Assembly (NCBI RefSeq): GCF_000719555.1 | Contig: NZ_JOGX01000014.1 | Location: forward strand, 1 to 64,000 | Direction: 5' to 3' | DNA length: 64,000 nucleotides | Source: Streptomyces sp. NRRL F-5727 | GTDB taxonomy: Bacteria; Actinomycetota; Actinomycetes; Streptomycetales; Streptomycetaceae | Shown: piece by piece, positions 24,179-32,598 of the stretch | Position numbering within the stretch: position 1 is the first letter of the stretch | Layout of the letters: every line of letters begins with the position of its first letter | The notes under the pieces: generated by a model | Database searches by the model: none | What the model was told of the DNA's origin: nothing | What the model saw: the letters and a program-made list of their open reading frames with translations, nothing else | Program-made: the position numbers and the translations under genes

Positions 24179-25561
24179 CTATGAGGTGCGGCGGACCACG
24201 TACGCGTGGCCCCCGTCGGCCGCGGGCGACTCGCCCACGTACTCCTGGCCCCGCATCTCGCACCACGCCGGAATGTCCAGCCGCGCCGCCTCGTCGTCCG
24301 AGAGCACCGTCACCGTCCCCCCCACCCGCACCGACCCGAACACCTTCGCCAGCTCGATGACCGGGATCGGGCACCGCTTCCCGCGCGCGTCGACCACCAG
24401 GTCGCCCCCGGCCGGCGCGGGGGCGGGCGCGGCCGGCGCGCCCAGCCGGTCCCGTACCGACGCCACGACCCCCGGCAGCACCGCCAGGAAGCGGTCGACG
24501 TCGGCCGGCTCCGTGCCGGCCGGCAGCGAGATGCGGACGTTCCCCTCGCTCAGCACCCCCATCGCGCGCAGCACATGGCTGGGCGTCAGCGTCGAGCTGG
24601 TGCACGACGAACCGGACGAAACGGAGAATCCCTCCCGGTCCAGCTCCGACAGCAGCGTCTCCCCGTCGACGTACAGACAGGAGAAGGTGACGACGTGGGG
24701 GAGCCGCCGCACCGGATCGCCCACCACCTCCACGTCCGGCACCAGCTCCGGCACCCGCGCCCGGATCCGGTCCACGAGGCCCCGCAGCCGGGCGCCCTCC
24801 GCCGCCGCCTCGGCCCGGACCGCCCGCAGCGAGGCCGCCGCCGCGACGATCGCCGGCAGGTTCTCGAAGCCGGGCGCGCGGCCCGACTCCCGCTCGTCGG
24901 ACGGGCCTTGCGGCGCGAACCGCACCCCCTTCCGCACCGCGAGCAGCCCGACCCCCGCCGGCCCGCCCCACTTGTGCGCGCTCGCGGCCAGCAGCGACCA
25001 GCCCTCCGGCACCGGCCCCCAGCCCAGCGACTGGGCCGCGTCCACGAGCAGCGGCACCCCGGCCGTCCGGCAGGCCGCCGCGACCTCGGCGACCGGCTGC
25101 TCCGTGCCCACCTCGTGGTTGGCCGACTGGAGGCAGGCCAGCGCGACCCCCTCGCCGAGCTCGGCCGCGAAGACCTCCGGGTCCACCGCGCCGGTCCGCC
25201 CGACCGGTACCTCCGTCACCGTCCCGCCGGCCGCCGCGTGCGCCTCGCCCGCGTGCAGCACCGAGGAGTGCTCGACGGCCGAGACGACCAGCCGGCCGCC
25301 CACCCGCCGGCGCCCGGCGAGCGCCCCCGACACGCCCGAGTGGACCGCGCGCGTCCCCGAAGGAGTGAAGACGAGTTCGTCGGGACGACAGCCCACCGCC
25401 TCCGCCGCGGCCTCCCGCGCGGCGTCGAGCAGCCGACGGGCCCGCCGGCCCTCCCGGTAGAGCCGGGCCGGGTCGGCCCACCCCTCGTCGAGGGCGGCGA
25501 GCAGCGCCTGACGGGCGACGGGGTGCAGGGGGGCGGCGGACGCGGCGTCGAAGTACGGCAT
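24179..25561 (-). CDS. Cysteine desulfurase fused to TusA-like sulfur carrier
   Basis: A 460-residue fusion, ATG at 25561 (MPYFDAASAAPLHP). Residues 1-375 are a class V PLP enzyme: SANHEVGTEQP, VDAAQSLGW, SAHKWGG with the PLP Lys near 197, and VSSGSSCTSSTLTPSHVLRAMG with the persulfide Cys near 320. After a Pro/Ala linker, residues about 386-460 are a TusA/SirA domain with the signature RGKRCPIPVIELAK whose Cys accepts sulfur. The fusion should pass persulfide within one chain, for example to tRNA thiolation or a sulfur-insertion pathway; the acceptor is unknown. Monocistronic, divergent from ctaC. Confidence 0.9.
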   Translation of the reverse strand: MPYFDAASAAPLHPVARQALLAALDEGWADPARLYREGRRARRLLDAAREAAAEAVGCRPDELVFTPSGTRAVHSGVSGALAGRRRVGGRLVVSAVEHSSVLHAGEAHAAAGGTVTEVPVGRTGAVDPEVFAAELGEGVALACLQSANHEVGTEQPVAEVAAACRTAGVPLLVDAAQSLGWGPVPEGWSLLAASAHKWGGPAGVGLLAVRKGVRFAPQGPSDERESGRAPGFENLPAIVAAAASLRAVRAEAAAEGARLRGLVDRIRARVPELVPDVEVVGDPVRRLPHVVTFSCLYVDGETLLSELDREGFSVSSGSSCTSSTLTPSHVLRAMGVLSEGNVRISLPAGTEPADVDRFLAVLPGVVASVRDRLGAPAAPAPAPAGGDLVVDARGKRCPIPVIELAKVFGSVRVGGTVTVLSDDEAARLDIPAWCEMRGQEYVGESPAADGGHAYVVRRTS

Positions 25562-25884
25562 CCACCCACGGTAGGCCCCCGTCCCCGCCGGGCGGCGCGC
25601 GGCGCCCGCGGCCCCGGGTGAGCGCCCGTCAGAAGACCGCCGCCACCGGCCGCCAGACCCCCGAACGGGCGCCTCCGGCGACTCCCCGGAACCCCGCGGT
25701 CCACCCCTTCGGGGACTCGGACGGCGCGTTGGGCACCCTCCCCGCGCGACCCCAAATAGCGTCCAGTAGGGTTTGGTCCGCATAAACATCCAAACCCCTG
25801 CCCGCGGCCGGGGCGGCGACCGACCAGCGAGACGGACGGCCGTGGCCGACCAAACGCGGGCCGAGACTCTCGGGAAGGCGCTAC
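25562..25884. other. 323-bp intergenic region upstream of ctaC
   Basis: No gene is supported here. It contains an AT-richer patch (25750-25800, with CCCCAAATAGCG and CCGCATAAACATCC) that probably holds the ctaCDF promoter, a TAGGGT box at 25767-25772, and an inverted repeat GGGTTTGG/CCAAACCC (25769-25776, 25790-25797). The remainder is GC-rich without visible signals. Confidence 0.5.
25769..25797. promoter_or_regulatory. Inverted repeat near ctaC promoter
   Basis: Perfect 8-bp arms with a 13-bp AT-rich spacer, overlapping a TAGGGT -10 candidate about 115 bp before the ctaC start. Candidate regulator site or leader hairpin. Confidence 0.35.
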
Positions 25885-26850
25885 GTGAGTCCCAACGGCT
25901 CCGACCGCTCGTCGCGGCGCCCGATGCGGCGGAAGCTGCCGCAGGTGCTGACTGCGGGCCTGATCCTGGCGACAGCCACCGGCTGCTCGTACAACTGGGA
26001 AGACTTCCCCCGCCTTGGCATGCCCACCCCCGTCACGGAAGAGGCGCCTCGGATCCTCTCCCTGTGGCAGGGCTCCTGGGCCGCCGCGCTCCTCACCGGC
26101 ATCCTGGTGTGGGGCCTCATCCTGTGGGCGACCATCTTCCACCGGCGCAGCAGGACCAAGGTCGAGGTACCTCCGCAGACCCGCTACAACATGCCCATCG
26201 AGGCGCTGTACACGGTCACCCCCCTCATCATCGTCTCGGTGCTCTTCTACTTCACCGCGCGCGACGAGTCGAAGCTCCTCGAGCTCTCCCCGAAGCCGGC
26301 CCACACCATCAACGTGGTCGGCTACCAGTGGAGCTGGGGCTTCAACTACATCGAGGACGTCCCCGGCGTCGAGGGTGACGCGAAGAAGGACGAGAACCTC
26401 GCGTCGATCCCGGACAAGTACCTGGACGCGTTCCCGGCCAACGCGGGCGGCGTCTACGACGCCGGCATCCCCGGTGACCGGAACCCGCAGACCGGCAACC
26501 CGGGCCCGACCCTGTGGCTGCCGAAGGGCGAGAAGGTCCGGTTCGTCCTGACCTCGCGTGACGTCATCCACTCCTTCTGGGTGGTGCCGTTCCTCTTCAA
26601 GCAGGACGTCATCCCGGGCCACACCAACGTCTTCGAGGTGACCCCGACCCAGGAGGGCACCTTCCTCGGCAAGTGCGCCGAGCTGTGCGGTGTCGACCAC
26701 TCCCGGATGCTCTTCAACGTCAAGGTGGTCTCCCCGGAGCGCTACCAGGCGCACCTGAAGGAGCTGGCTGAGAAGGGCCAGACCGGCTACATTCCGTCCG
26801 GCATCGAGCAGACGGACCCGGCCAGGAACGCGGAGAAGAACCAACTGTGA
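25885..26850 (+). CDS. ctaC: Cytochrome c oxidase subunit II (CuA)
   Basis: A 321-residue lipoprotein subunit of the aa3 oxidase. The GTG start is followed by a basic region and lipobox [10 protein letters not shown]. Two membrane helices ([39 protein letters not shown]) precede the cupredoxin domain: [31 protein letters not shown] and the CuA motif [13 protein letters not shown]. It receives electrons from cytochrome c (here QcrC) and passes them to subunit I. Its stop overlaps the ctaD start (GTGA). Confidence 0.95.
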   Translation: MSPNGSDRSSRRPMRRKLPQVLTAGLILATATGCSYNWEDFPRLGMPTPVTEEAPRILSLWQGSWAAALLTGILVWGLILWATIFHRRSRTKVEVPPQTRYNMPIEALYTVTPLIIVSVLFYFTARDESKLLELSPKPAHTINVVGYQWSWGFNYIEDVPGVEGDAKKDENLASIPDKYLDAFPANAGGVYDAGIPGDRNPQTGNPGPTLWLPKGEKVRFVLTSRDVIHSFWVVPFLFKQDVIPGHTNVFEVTPTQEGTFLGKCAELCGVDHSRMLFNVKVVSPERYQAHLKELAEKGQTGYIPSGIEQTDPARNAEKNQL

Positions 26851-28580
26851 GCATCCCCAACGAAACCAAGGGTGCCGCGGCTGAGGACTCGTACGAGAAC
26901 GAGCTGCCCGTCCGCCGCAAGCAGCCCGGCAATGTGGTGGTGAAGTGGCTGACCACCACCGACCACAAGACCATCGGTACGATGTACCTGGTCACCTCGT
27001 TCGTGTTCTTCATCATCGGCGGCCTGATGGCGCTCTTCATGCGCGCCGAGCTGGCCCGTCCGGGCACGCAGATCATGTCGAACGAGCAGTTCAACCAGGC
27101 GTTCACGATGCACGGCACGATCATGCTGCTGATGTTCGCGACGCCGCTGTTCGCCGGTTTCGCCAACTGGATCATGCCGCTGCAGATCGGCGCGCCCGAC
27201 GTGGCGTTCCCGCGGCTGAACATGTTCGCGTACTGGCTGTACCTCTTCGGCTCGATCATCGCGGTGGCCGGCTTCCTCACCCCGCAGGGTGCGGCCGACT
27301 TCGGCTGGTTCGCCTACTCCCCGCTGTCGGACGCCGTCCGCTCGCCGGGTGTCGGCGCCGACATGTGGATCATGGGTCTGGCCTTCTCCGGCTTCGGCAC
27401 GATCCTCGGCTCGGTCAACTTCATCACCACGATCATCTGCATGCGCGCTCCGGGCATGACGATGTTCCGCATGCCGATCTTCACCTGGAACGTGCTGCTG
27501 ACCGGTGTCCTGGTCCTGCTCGCCTTCCCGGTCCTGGCGGCGGCGCTCTTCGCCCTGGAGGCGGACCGCAAGTTCGGTGCCCACGTCTTCGACGCGGCCA
27601 ACGGCGGCGCACTGCTCTGGCAGCACCTCTTCTGGTTCTTCGGACACCCAGAGGTGTACATCATCGCCCTGCCGTTCTTCGGCATCATCTCCGAGGTCAT
27701 CCCGGTCTTCAGCCGTAAGCCGATGTTCGGCTACATCGGTCTGGTGGCCGCGACCATCGCGATCGCCGGTCTGTCCGTGACCGTGTGGGCGCACCACATG
27801 TACGTCACCGGTGGCGTGCTCCTCCCGTTCTTCTCCTTCATGACGTTCCTCATCGCCGTACCGACCGGCGTGAAGTTCTTCAACTGGATCGGAACGATGT
27901 GGAAGGGCTCGCTGTCCTTCGAGACCCCGATGCTCTGGGCCGTCGGCTTCCTGATCACCTTCACCTTCGGTGGTCTGACCGGCGTCATCCTGGCCTCGCC
28001 CCCGATGGACTTCCACGTCTCCGACTCGTACTTCGTCGTGGCGCACTTCCACTACGTCATCTTCGGCACCGTCGTCTTCGCGATGTTCTCCGGCTTCCAC
28101 TTCTGGTGGCCGAAGTTCACCGGCAAGATGCTCGACGAGCGCCTCGGCAAGATCACGTTCTGGACGCTGTTCGTGGGCTTCCACGGCACCTTCCTGGTGC
28201 AGCACTGGCTCGGTGCCGAGGGCATGCCGCGTCGTTACGCGGACTACCTGGACGCCGACGGCTTCACCGCGCTGAACACGATCTCGACGATCTCGTCGTT
28301 CCTGCTCGGCCTGTCGATGCTGCCGTTCTTCTACAACGTGTGGAAGACCGCCAAGTACGGCAAGAAGATCGAGGTCGACGACCCGTGGGGCTACGGCCGT
28401 TCGCTCGAGTGGGCGACGTCCTGCCCGCCGCCGCGGCACAACTTCCTCACCCTGCCGCGGATCCGTTCCGAATCCCCGGCGTTCGACCTGCACCACCCTG
28501 AGATCGCGGCTGTCGACCAGCTGGAGAACAAGCCGCACGAGGCCGCGGCCCTCACGGGCAGCAAGGAGGCCGGCAAGTGA
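26847..28580 (+). CDS. ctaD: Cytochrome c oxidase subunit I
   Basis: A 577-residue, twelve-helix haem-copper catalytic subunit. Landmarks: [27 protein letters not shown] (haem a His), [21 protein letters not shown] (CuB His and cross-linked Tyr), [12 protein letters not shown] (CuB His pair), [26 protein letters not shown] (haem ligands). Reduces oxygen to water and pumps protons. Middle gene of ctaC-ctaD-ctaF, overlapping both neighbours by 4 bases. Codon use is slightly less extreme in GC than in neighbours, as expected for highly expressed genes. Confidence 0.97.
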   Translation: MSIPNETKGAAAEDSYENELPVRRKQPGNVVVKWLTTTDHKTIGTMYLVTSFVFFIIGGLMALFMRAELARPGTQIMSNEQFNQAFTMHGTIMLLMFATPLFAGFANWIMPLQIGAPDVAFPRLNMFAYWLYLFGSIIAVAGFLTPQGAADFGWFAYSPLSDAVRSPGVGADMWIMGLAFSGFGTILGSVNFITTIICMRAPGMTMFRMPIFTWNVLLTGVLVLLAFPVLAAALFALEADRKFGAHVFDAANGGALLWQHLFWFFGHPEVYIIALPFFGIISEVIPVFSRKPMFGYIGLVAATIAIAGLSVTVWAHHMYVTGGVLLPFFSFMTFLIAVPTGVKFFNWIGTMWKGSLSFETPMLWAVGFLITFTFGGLTGVILASPPMDFHVSDSYFVVAHFHYVIFGTVVFAMFSGFHFWWPKFTGKMLDERLGKITFWTLFVGFHGTFLVQHWLGAEGMPRRYADYLDADGFTALNTISTISSFLLGLSMLPFFYNVWKTAKYGKKIEVDDPWGYGRSLEWATSCPPPRHNFLTLPRIRSESPAFDLHHPEIAAVDQLENKPHEAAALTGSKEAGK

Positions 28581-28975
28581 AGATCCAGGGCAAGATGTTC
28601 ATCTGGCTGAGCGTCTTCATCCTTGCCATGGCGATCCTGTACGGCGTCTGGTCCAAGGAGCCGGTCGGCACGACGGCGCTCTTCCTGGCCTTCGGCCTGG
28701 CCATCATGATCGGCTACTACCTGGCCTTCACGGCCAAGCGGGTCGACGCGATGGCGCAGGACGACAAGGAGGCCGACGTCGCGGACGAGGCCGGCGAGGT
28801 GGGCTTCTTCGCCCCCCACAGCTGGCAGCCGCTCTCGCTGGCCCTCGGCGGTGCCCTCGCGTTCCTCTCGATCGCGATGGGCTGGTGGATCATGTACTTC
28901 TCCGCCCCGCTGATCCTCGTCGGCATCTGGGGCTGGGTCTTCGAGTTCTACCGCGGTGAGAACCAGAACCAGTAG
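28577..28975 (+). CDS. ctaF: Cytochrome c oxidase subunit IV, actinobacterial type
   Basis: A 132-residue protein with four hydrophobic segments in two hairpins ([80 protein letters not shown]). This matches the actinobacterial CtaF subunit that stabilises the aa3 oxidase in the bcc-aa3 supercomplex. Starts on GTGA overlap with ctaD; a hairpin plus T-run follows. Confidence 0.92.
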   Translation: MKIQGKMFIWLSVFILAMAILYGVWSKEPVGTTALFLAFGLAIMIGYYLAFTAKRVDAMAQDDKEADVADEAGEVGFFAPHSWQPLSLALGGALAFLSIAMGWWIMYFSAPLILVGIWGWVFEFYRGENQNQ

Positions 28976-28994
28976 CAGGACCCCGTAACACCCC

Positions 28995-29040
28995 GAGGGG
29001 CCCGGTCACTTCGTACGCGAAGCGGCCGGGCCCCTCTTTT
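28995..29040 (+). terminator. Rho-independent terminator of ctaCDF
   Basis: GAGGGGCCCGG (28995-29005) and CCGGGCCCCTC (29026-29036) followed by TTTT; inner TTCG/CGAA pairing. One of the few here with a T-run. Confidence 0.8.
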
Positions 29041-29075
29041 GCCGCGCTCGGCGCGCCCGCGCGCGGAACAGTCCT

Positions 29076-29081
29076 TAGCGT
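29076..29081 (+). promoter_or_regulatory. Putative -10 box, L,D-transpeptidase gene
   Basis: TAGCGT 6 bp before the ATG at 29088; consistent with a leaderless transcript, although GAGG lies in the spacer. Confidence 0.4.
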
Positions 29082-29087
29082 GAGGTC

Positions 29088-30341
29088 ATGAACGACACGC
29101 CGCGCATTCGGACTGTTCTGAGCTGCACCCTGCTGGCCCTCACCGTCACCGCGGGCGCGACGGCGTGCGCGGGCCCGGACGGGCACCCGCTGTCGGCGAG
29201 CCCGTACGACGCGGCCGACCAGATCGCCTTCGCGGCCGCCGACGGCACCCGGCTGGACCCCGCGAAGCCGCTGGAGATCACCGCCAAGGGCGACGACGGG
29301 CGGATCACCGACGTCACCGCCACCGACGCGGCCGGCCGGCACCTGGCGGGCGAACTGACCGCGGACGGGCGCACCTGGCGCTCCACGGGCTCCCTGGCCG
29401 CCGGCACCCGTTACACCGTCAGAGTGGCGACGGAGGACGAGGACGGGGCCCCTGGCGCCCGTACGTACACGTTCGAGACGGCCCCGGCCAAAAGGGCCCT
29501 GACCGTCACCTTCGGGCCGGAGGCGGGCACGTACGGCGTCGGGCAGCCGATCACCGCCGACCTCAGCCTCCCGGTGAAGGACCGGGCCGCGCGCGCCGTC
29601 GTCGAACGGGCCCTCAAGGTCCGCTCCACGCCCGCCGTCGAGGGCTCCTGGTACTGGGTGGACGACAAGAAGCTGCACTTCCGGCCCAAGGAGTACTGGC
29701 CGGCCGGCACGCTCGTCTCCGTCACCGGCAACCTGGACGGCCTCCGCGTCGGCGACAAGCTCTACGGCGGCCCGTCCAAGCCGCTCCGGCTGAAGATCGG
29801 CGACCGGATCGAGGCCGTCGCGGACGCGGAGACCCACTACATGACGGTGCGGCGGAACGGAGAAGTGATCAACACCATTCCGGTGACCACCGGGAAACCG
29901 GGCTTCTCCACCCGTAACGGGATCAAGGTGGTGCTCGGCAAGGAGTACTACGTCCGGATGCGCGGCACCAGCATCGGCATCTCCGAGGGCAGCTCGGAGT
30001 CGTACGACCTGCCGGTGTACTACGCCACCCGGGTCACCTGGAGCGGCGAGTACGTGCACGCCGCCCCCTGGTCCGTCGGCTCCCAGGGCGTCGCCAACGT
30101 CAGCCACGGCTGCGTGGGCATGTCCACCGGCAACGCCGCCTGGTTCTACGAGACCGTCCGCCCCGGCGACATCGTGAAGACCGTCAACAGCTACGGCGAC
30201 ATGATGGACACCTTCGGCAACGGCTTCGGCGACTGGAACCTGTCCTGGGACAAGTGGCGCCGGGGCAGCGCCCTGGTGGCCGAGAAGGGCGACCCCACGG
30301 CCACCGAAGACGCCAAAGCCCGCCTCCGGCCGTCTCTTTAG
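29088..30341 (+). CDS. L,D-transpeptidase lipoprotein (Ig-like plus YkuD)
   Basis: A 417-residue secreted enzyme: signal with lipobox GATAC near residue 26, two Ig-like domains (about 45-130 and 135-240; VTFGPEAGTYGVGQPITADLSLPV) and a C-terminal YkuD domain. Catalytic motif: YVHAAPWSVGSQGVANVSHGCVGMS, giving the His and the SHGC nucleophile. This LdtMt2-like plan makes 3-3 peptide cross-links in peptidoglycan, which are abundant in Streptomyces. The domain order and length are normal for the group. Sits between ctaCDF and ctaE; co-regulation with respiration is not evident. Confidence 0.93.
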   Translation: MNDTPRIRTVLSCTLLALTVTAGATACAGPDGHPLSASPYDAADQIAFAAADGTRLDPAKPLEITAKGDDGRITDVTATDAAGRHLAGELTADGRTWRSTGSLAAGTRYTVRVATEDEDGAPGARTYTFETAPAKRALTVTFGPEAGTYGVGQPITADLSLPVKDRAARAVVERALKVRSTPAVEGSWYWVDDKKLHFRPKEYWPAGTLVSVTGNLDGLRVGDKLYGGPSKPLRLKIGDRIEAVADAETHYMTVRRNGEVINTIPVTTGKPGFSTRNGIKVVLGKEYYVRMRGTSIGISEGSSESYDLPVYYATRVTWSGEYVHAAPWSVGSQGVANVSHGCVGMSTGNAAWFYETVRPGDIVKTVNSYGDMMDTFGNGFGDWNLSWDKWRRGSALVAEKGDPTATEDAKARLRPSL

Positions 30342-30480
30342 AGGGCTCGGTTCGCCTCCGGGGCGCTCGGTGACGGTGTCGGGACGACGACCGTGCTCGG
30401 CCCTCCTTCGTCGGGCCTGCGCGCGCTCGCCGTCTCGACGCCGTCGCGCCCCTTCGGCTCACTCGCCCGGCGCTGCAGCC
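30342..30480. repeat. Candidate dispersed intergenic repeat
   Basis: The 148-bp gap between convergent stops (30341 and 30490) is not random: on the minus strand it is open and would read RASEPKGRDGVETASARR followed by a Pro/Ser/Thr-rich tail. I have an impression of near-identical tails appended to unrelated Streptomyces proteins, which would mark a mobile intergenic repeat. It is out of frame with the receiver gene here. This is recollection plus inference and needs a genome-wide search. Confidence 0.4.
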
Positions 30481-30489
30481 CCCGCAGGG

Positions 30490-30891
30490 CTACGCGTCGA
30501 TCGACAGCCGCGCGCGCAGCAGGGTCGCCAGGGACGCCGCGAACTCGACCGGTTCCACCGGAAGGGTGACCGCGGCGTCCGCGCGGCTCCAGGTGGCCAG
30601 CCAGGCGTCCTGCGGGCGGCCGATCAGCAGCAGCACCGGCGGGCAGCGGAAGATCTCGTCCTTGATCTGCCGGCAGACGCCCATGCCGCCCGCCGGGACG
30701 GCCTCGCCGTCCAGCACGCAGACGTCGATTCCGCCCTCGTCGAGCCGCTTCAGCACGGCCGGGAGCGTGGCGCACTCCACGAACTCCACCGGGGGCACGT
30801 CCGCCGCGGGCCGCCGCCCGGCGGCGAGCCGGACCTGCTCCCGGGTGTTCGCGTCGTCGCTGTAGACCAGGACCGTGGCACTCGACTGCAT
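30490..30891 (-). CDS. Orphan receiver-like (REC) protein
   Basis: A 133-residue, single-domain protein; ATG at 30891 with a perfect GGAGGAACG site. It has a CheY-like pattern: TVLVYSDDANTREQVRLA (acidic pair), GIDVCVLDGEAVPAGGMGVCRQIKDEI with Asp near 64, PPVLLLIGRPQDAW. The usual conserved Lys-Pro is replaced by TLPVEPVEF, so the switch may be altered. No output domain and no kinase nearby. Located between an L,D-transpeptidase gene and ctaE, divergent from ctaE. Confidence 0.8.
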   Translation of the reverse strand: MQSSATVLVYSDDANTREQVRLAAGRRPAADVPPVEFVECATLPAVLKRLDEGGIDVCVLDGEAVPAGGMGVCRQIKDEIFRCPPVLLLIGRPQDAWLATWSRADAAVTLPVEPVEFAASLATLLRARLSIDA

Positions 30892-31082
30892 CGTTCCTCC
30901 GTCCGGAAGGCGGGCCGGTCGTCCTCGACCGGTGCGCGGGATGCTACTCCGCTCCACACCCCGTCAACACCCGTTCAACACCTGTTCGAAGGGTGCCGGG
31001 AGGGCCTGGTGATGGGCCGTTCGGGCAGGACACACCCCTCTGACACTCCGAACGGCACCCCCCGGAGTGAGGGCGGGATAAG

Positions 31083-31103
31083 CGACCGACATAATGTCGG
31101 TCG
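31083..31103. promoter_or_regulatory. 21-bp palindrome over the ctaE start codon
   Basis: CGACCGACAT (31083-31092), central A, ATGTCGGTCG (31094-31103), perfect. It contains the ATG at 31094 and ends at the in-frame GTG at 31103, and includes CATAAT (31090-31095) 7 bp before that GTG. Either an operator on the -10 box of a leaderless transcript starting at 31103, or an RNA hairpin hiding the ATG. Confidence 0.5.
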
Positions 31104-31714
31104 TGGCGACAGTAACGACAGTAGAAACCGGGCACGCGCACCCGTCGGTCAATCGACCGAACCTCACCAGCGTCGGAACCATCATCTGGCTGAGTTCCGA
31201 GCTGATGTTCTTCGCGGCCCTCTTCGCGATGTACTTCACCCTGCGATCGGTGACCGGTCCCGACTTCTGGGCAGAAAAGGCCGCGGCCTTGAACTTCCCG
31301 TTCTCGGCGACCAACACCACGATCCTGGTGCTCTCCTCCCTGACCTGCCAGCTCGGCGTCTTCGCCGCCGAGCGGGGCGACGTGAAGAAGCTCCGGACGT
31401 GGTTCATCATCACGTTCGTGATGGGTGCGATCTTCATCGGCGGCCAGGTCCTGGAGTACACCGAGCTGGTCAAGCACGAGGGCCTCTCGCTCTCGTCGGA
31501 CCCCTACGGCACGGTGTTCTACCTGACCACCGGCTTCCACGGCCTGCACGTGACGGGCGGTCTCATCGCCTTCCTGCTGGTCCTCGGCCGGACGTACGCC
31601 GCCAAGAGGTTCACTCACGAGCAGGCAACCGCCGCCATCGTCGTGTCCTACTACTGGCACTTCGTCGATGTCGTCTGGATCGGCCTCTTCGCCACGATCT
31701 ACATGATCAAGTAG
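31094..31714 (+). CDS. ctaE: Cytochrome c oxidase subunit III
   Basis: A 206-residue, five-helix subunit [82 protein letters not shown] and [21 protein letters not shown]. It supports stable proton pumping by the oxidase. Two starts are possible: ATG 31094, inside a palindrome and without a ribosome site, or GTG 31103, 7 bp after CATAAT and probably leaderless. First gene of ctaE-qcrC-qcrA-qcrB, separate from ctaCDF as in other actinobacteria. Confidence 0.95.
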   Translation: MSVVATVTTVETGHAHPSVNRPNLTSVGTIIWLSSELMFFAALFAMYFTLRSVTGPDFWAEKAAALNFPFSATNTTILVLSSLTCQLGVFAAERGDVKKLRTWFIITFVMGAIFIGGQVLEYTELVKHEGLSLSSDPYGTVFYLTTGFHGLHVTGGLIAFLLVLGRTYAAKRFTHEQATAAIVVSYYWHFVDVVWIGLFATIYMIK

Positions 31715-31788
31715 TCGGTCACCGCCCATCGCGGCGGACCGACATCCAGCAAGCATCGACGCAGAAGATCCTGACACCGGGGTAATCC

Positions 31789-32598
31789 GTGAAAAAGCTC
31801 TCCGCACGACGACGCCATCCGCTGGCGGCGGTCGTCGTCCTACTTCTCGCGCTGGCGGCCACGGGGGGGCTGTACGCCGCGTTCGCGCCCGCGGGCACGG
31901 CGAAGGCCGATGAAACCGCCCAGTCCCTCGCCATCGAGGAGGGCAAGAAGCTCTACTCCGTCGGCTGCGCCAGCTGCCACGGAACCGGCGGTCAGGGCAC
32001 CTCTGACGGCCCGTCCCTGGTCGGCGTCGGCTCCGCGGCCGTCGACTTCCAGGTCGGCACCGGCCGTATGCCGGCGCAGCAGCCGGGTGCCCAGGTCCCG
32101 AGGAAGAAGGTCATCTACACGCAGGCTGAGATCGATCAGCTCGCGGCGTACGTCGCCTCCCTCGGTGCCGGCCCGATCACGCCCAAGGAGGGCGAGTACA
32201 GCCCCGAGGGCGCCGACATCGCCAAGGGTGGCGAGCTGTTCCGCACCAACTGCGCGCAGTGCCACAACTTCACCGGTGAGGGCGGCGCGCTGACCCACGG
32301 CAAGTACGCCCCGCCCCTCGACGGCGTCAGCCCGAAGCACCTCTACGAGGCCATGCAGACCGGCCCGCAGAACATGCCGTCCTTCCCGGACACGACCATG
32401 CCGGAGAAGGAGAAGAAGGACATCATCGCGTACGTCCAGGCAGTCAACGGCGACGAGACCCCCAGCCCGGGCGGTCTGGCGCTCGGCGGCCTCGGCCCCG
32501 TCTCCGAGGGCCTGTTCGCCTGGGTCTTCGGCCTGGGCGGGCTGATCGCAGTTGCCATCTGGGTCGCGGCCCACACCGCTAAGGCCAAGAAGTCATGA
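31789..32598 (+). CDS. qcrC: Dihaem cytochrome c subunit of the bc1 complex
   Basis: A 269-residue protein: basic N-terminus and signal-anchor helix (HPLAAVVVLLLALAATGGLYAAF), two cytochrome c domains with CASCHG (about 60) and CAQCHN (about 157) haem-attachment motifs and later Met ligands (RMPAQ, NMPSFPDTTMP), and a C-terminal helix (LFAWVFGLGGLIAVAIWVAAHT). Replaces soluble cytochrome c in the actinobacterial bcc-aa3 supercomplex, passing electrons from QcrA to CtaC. Overlaps qcrA by 4 bases. Confidence 0.96.
   Translation: MKKLSARRRHPLAAVVVLLLALAATGGLYAAFAPAGTAKADETAQSLAIEEGKKLYSVGCASCHGTGGQGTSDGPSLVGVGSAAVDFQVGTGRMPAQQPGAQVPRKKVIYTQAEIDQLAAYVASLGAGPITPKEGEYSPEGADIAKGGELFRTNCAQCHNFTGEGGALTHGKYAPPLDGVSPKHLYEAMQTGPQNMPSFPDTTMPEKEKKDIIAYVQAVNGDETPSPGGLALGGLGPVSEGLFAWVFGLGGLIAVAIWVAAHTAKAKKS

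Noticed and set aside
30338..30775. Minus-strand ORF running through the intergenic repeat into the receiver gene
   Set aside because: Out of frame with the receiver protein, which has a perfect ribosome site and a recognisable fold.
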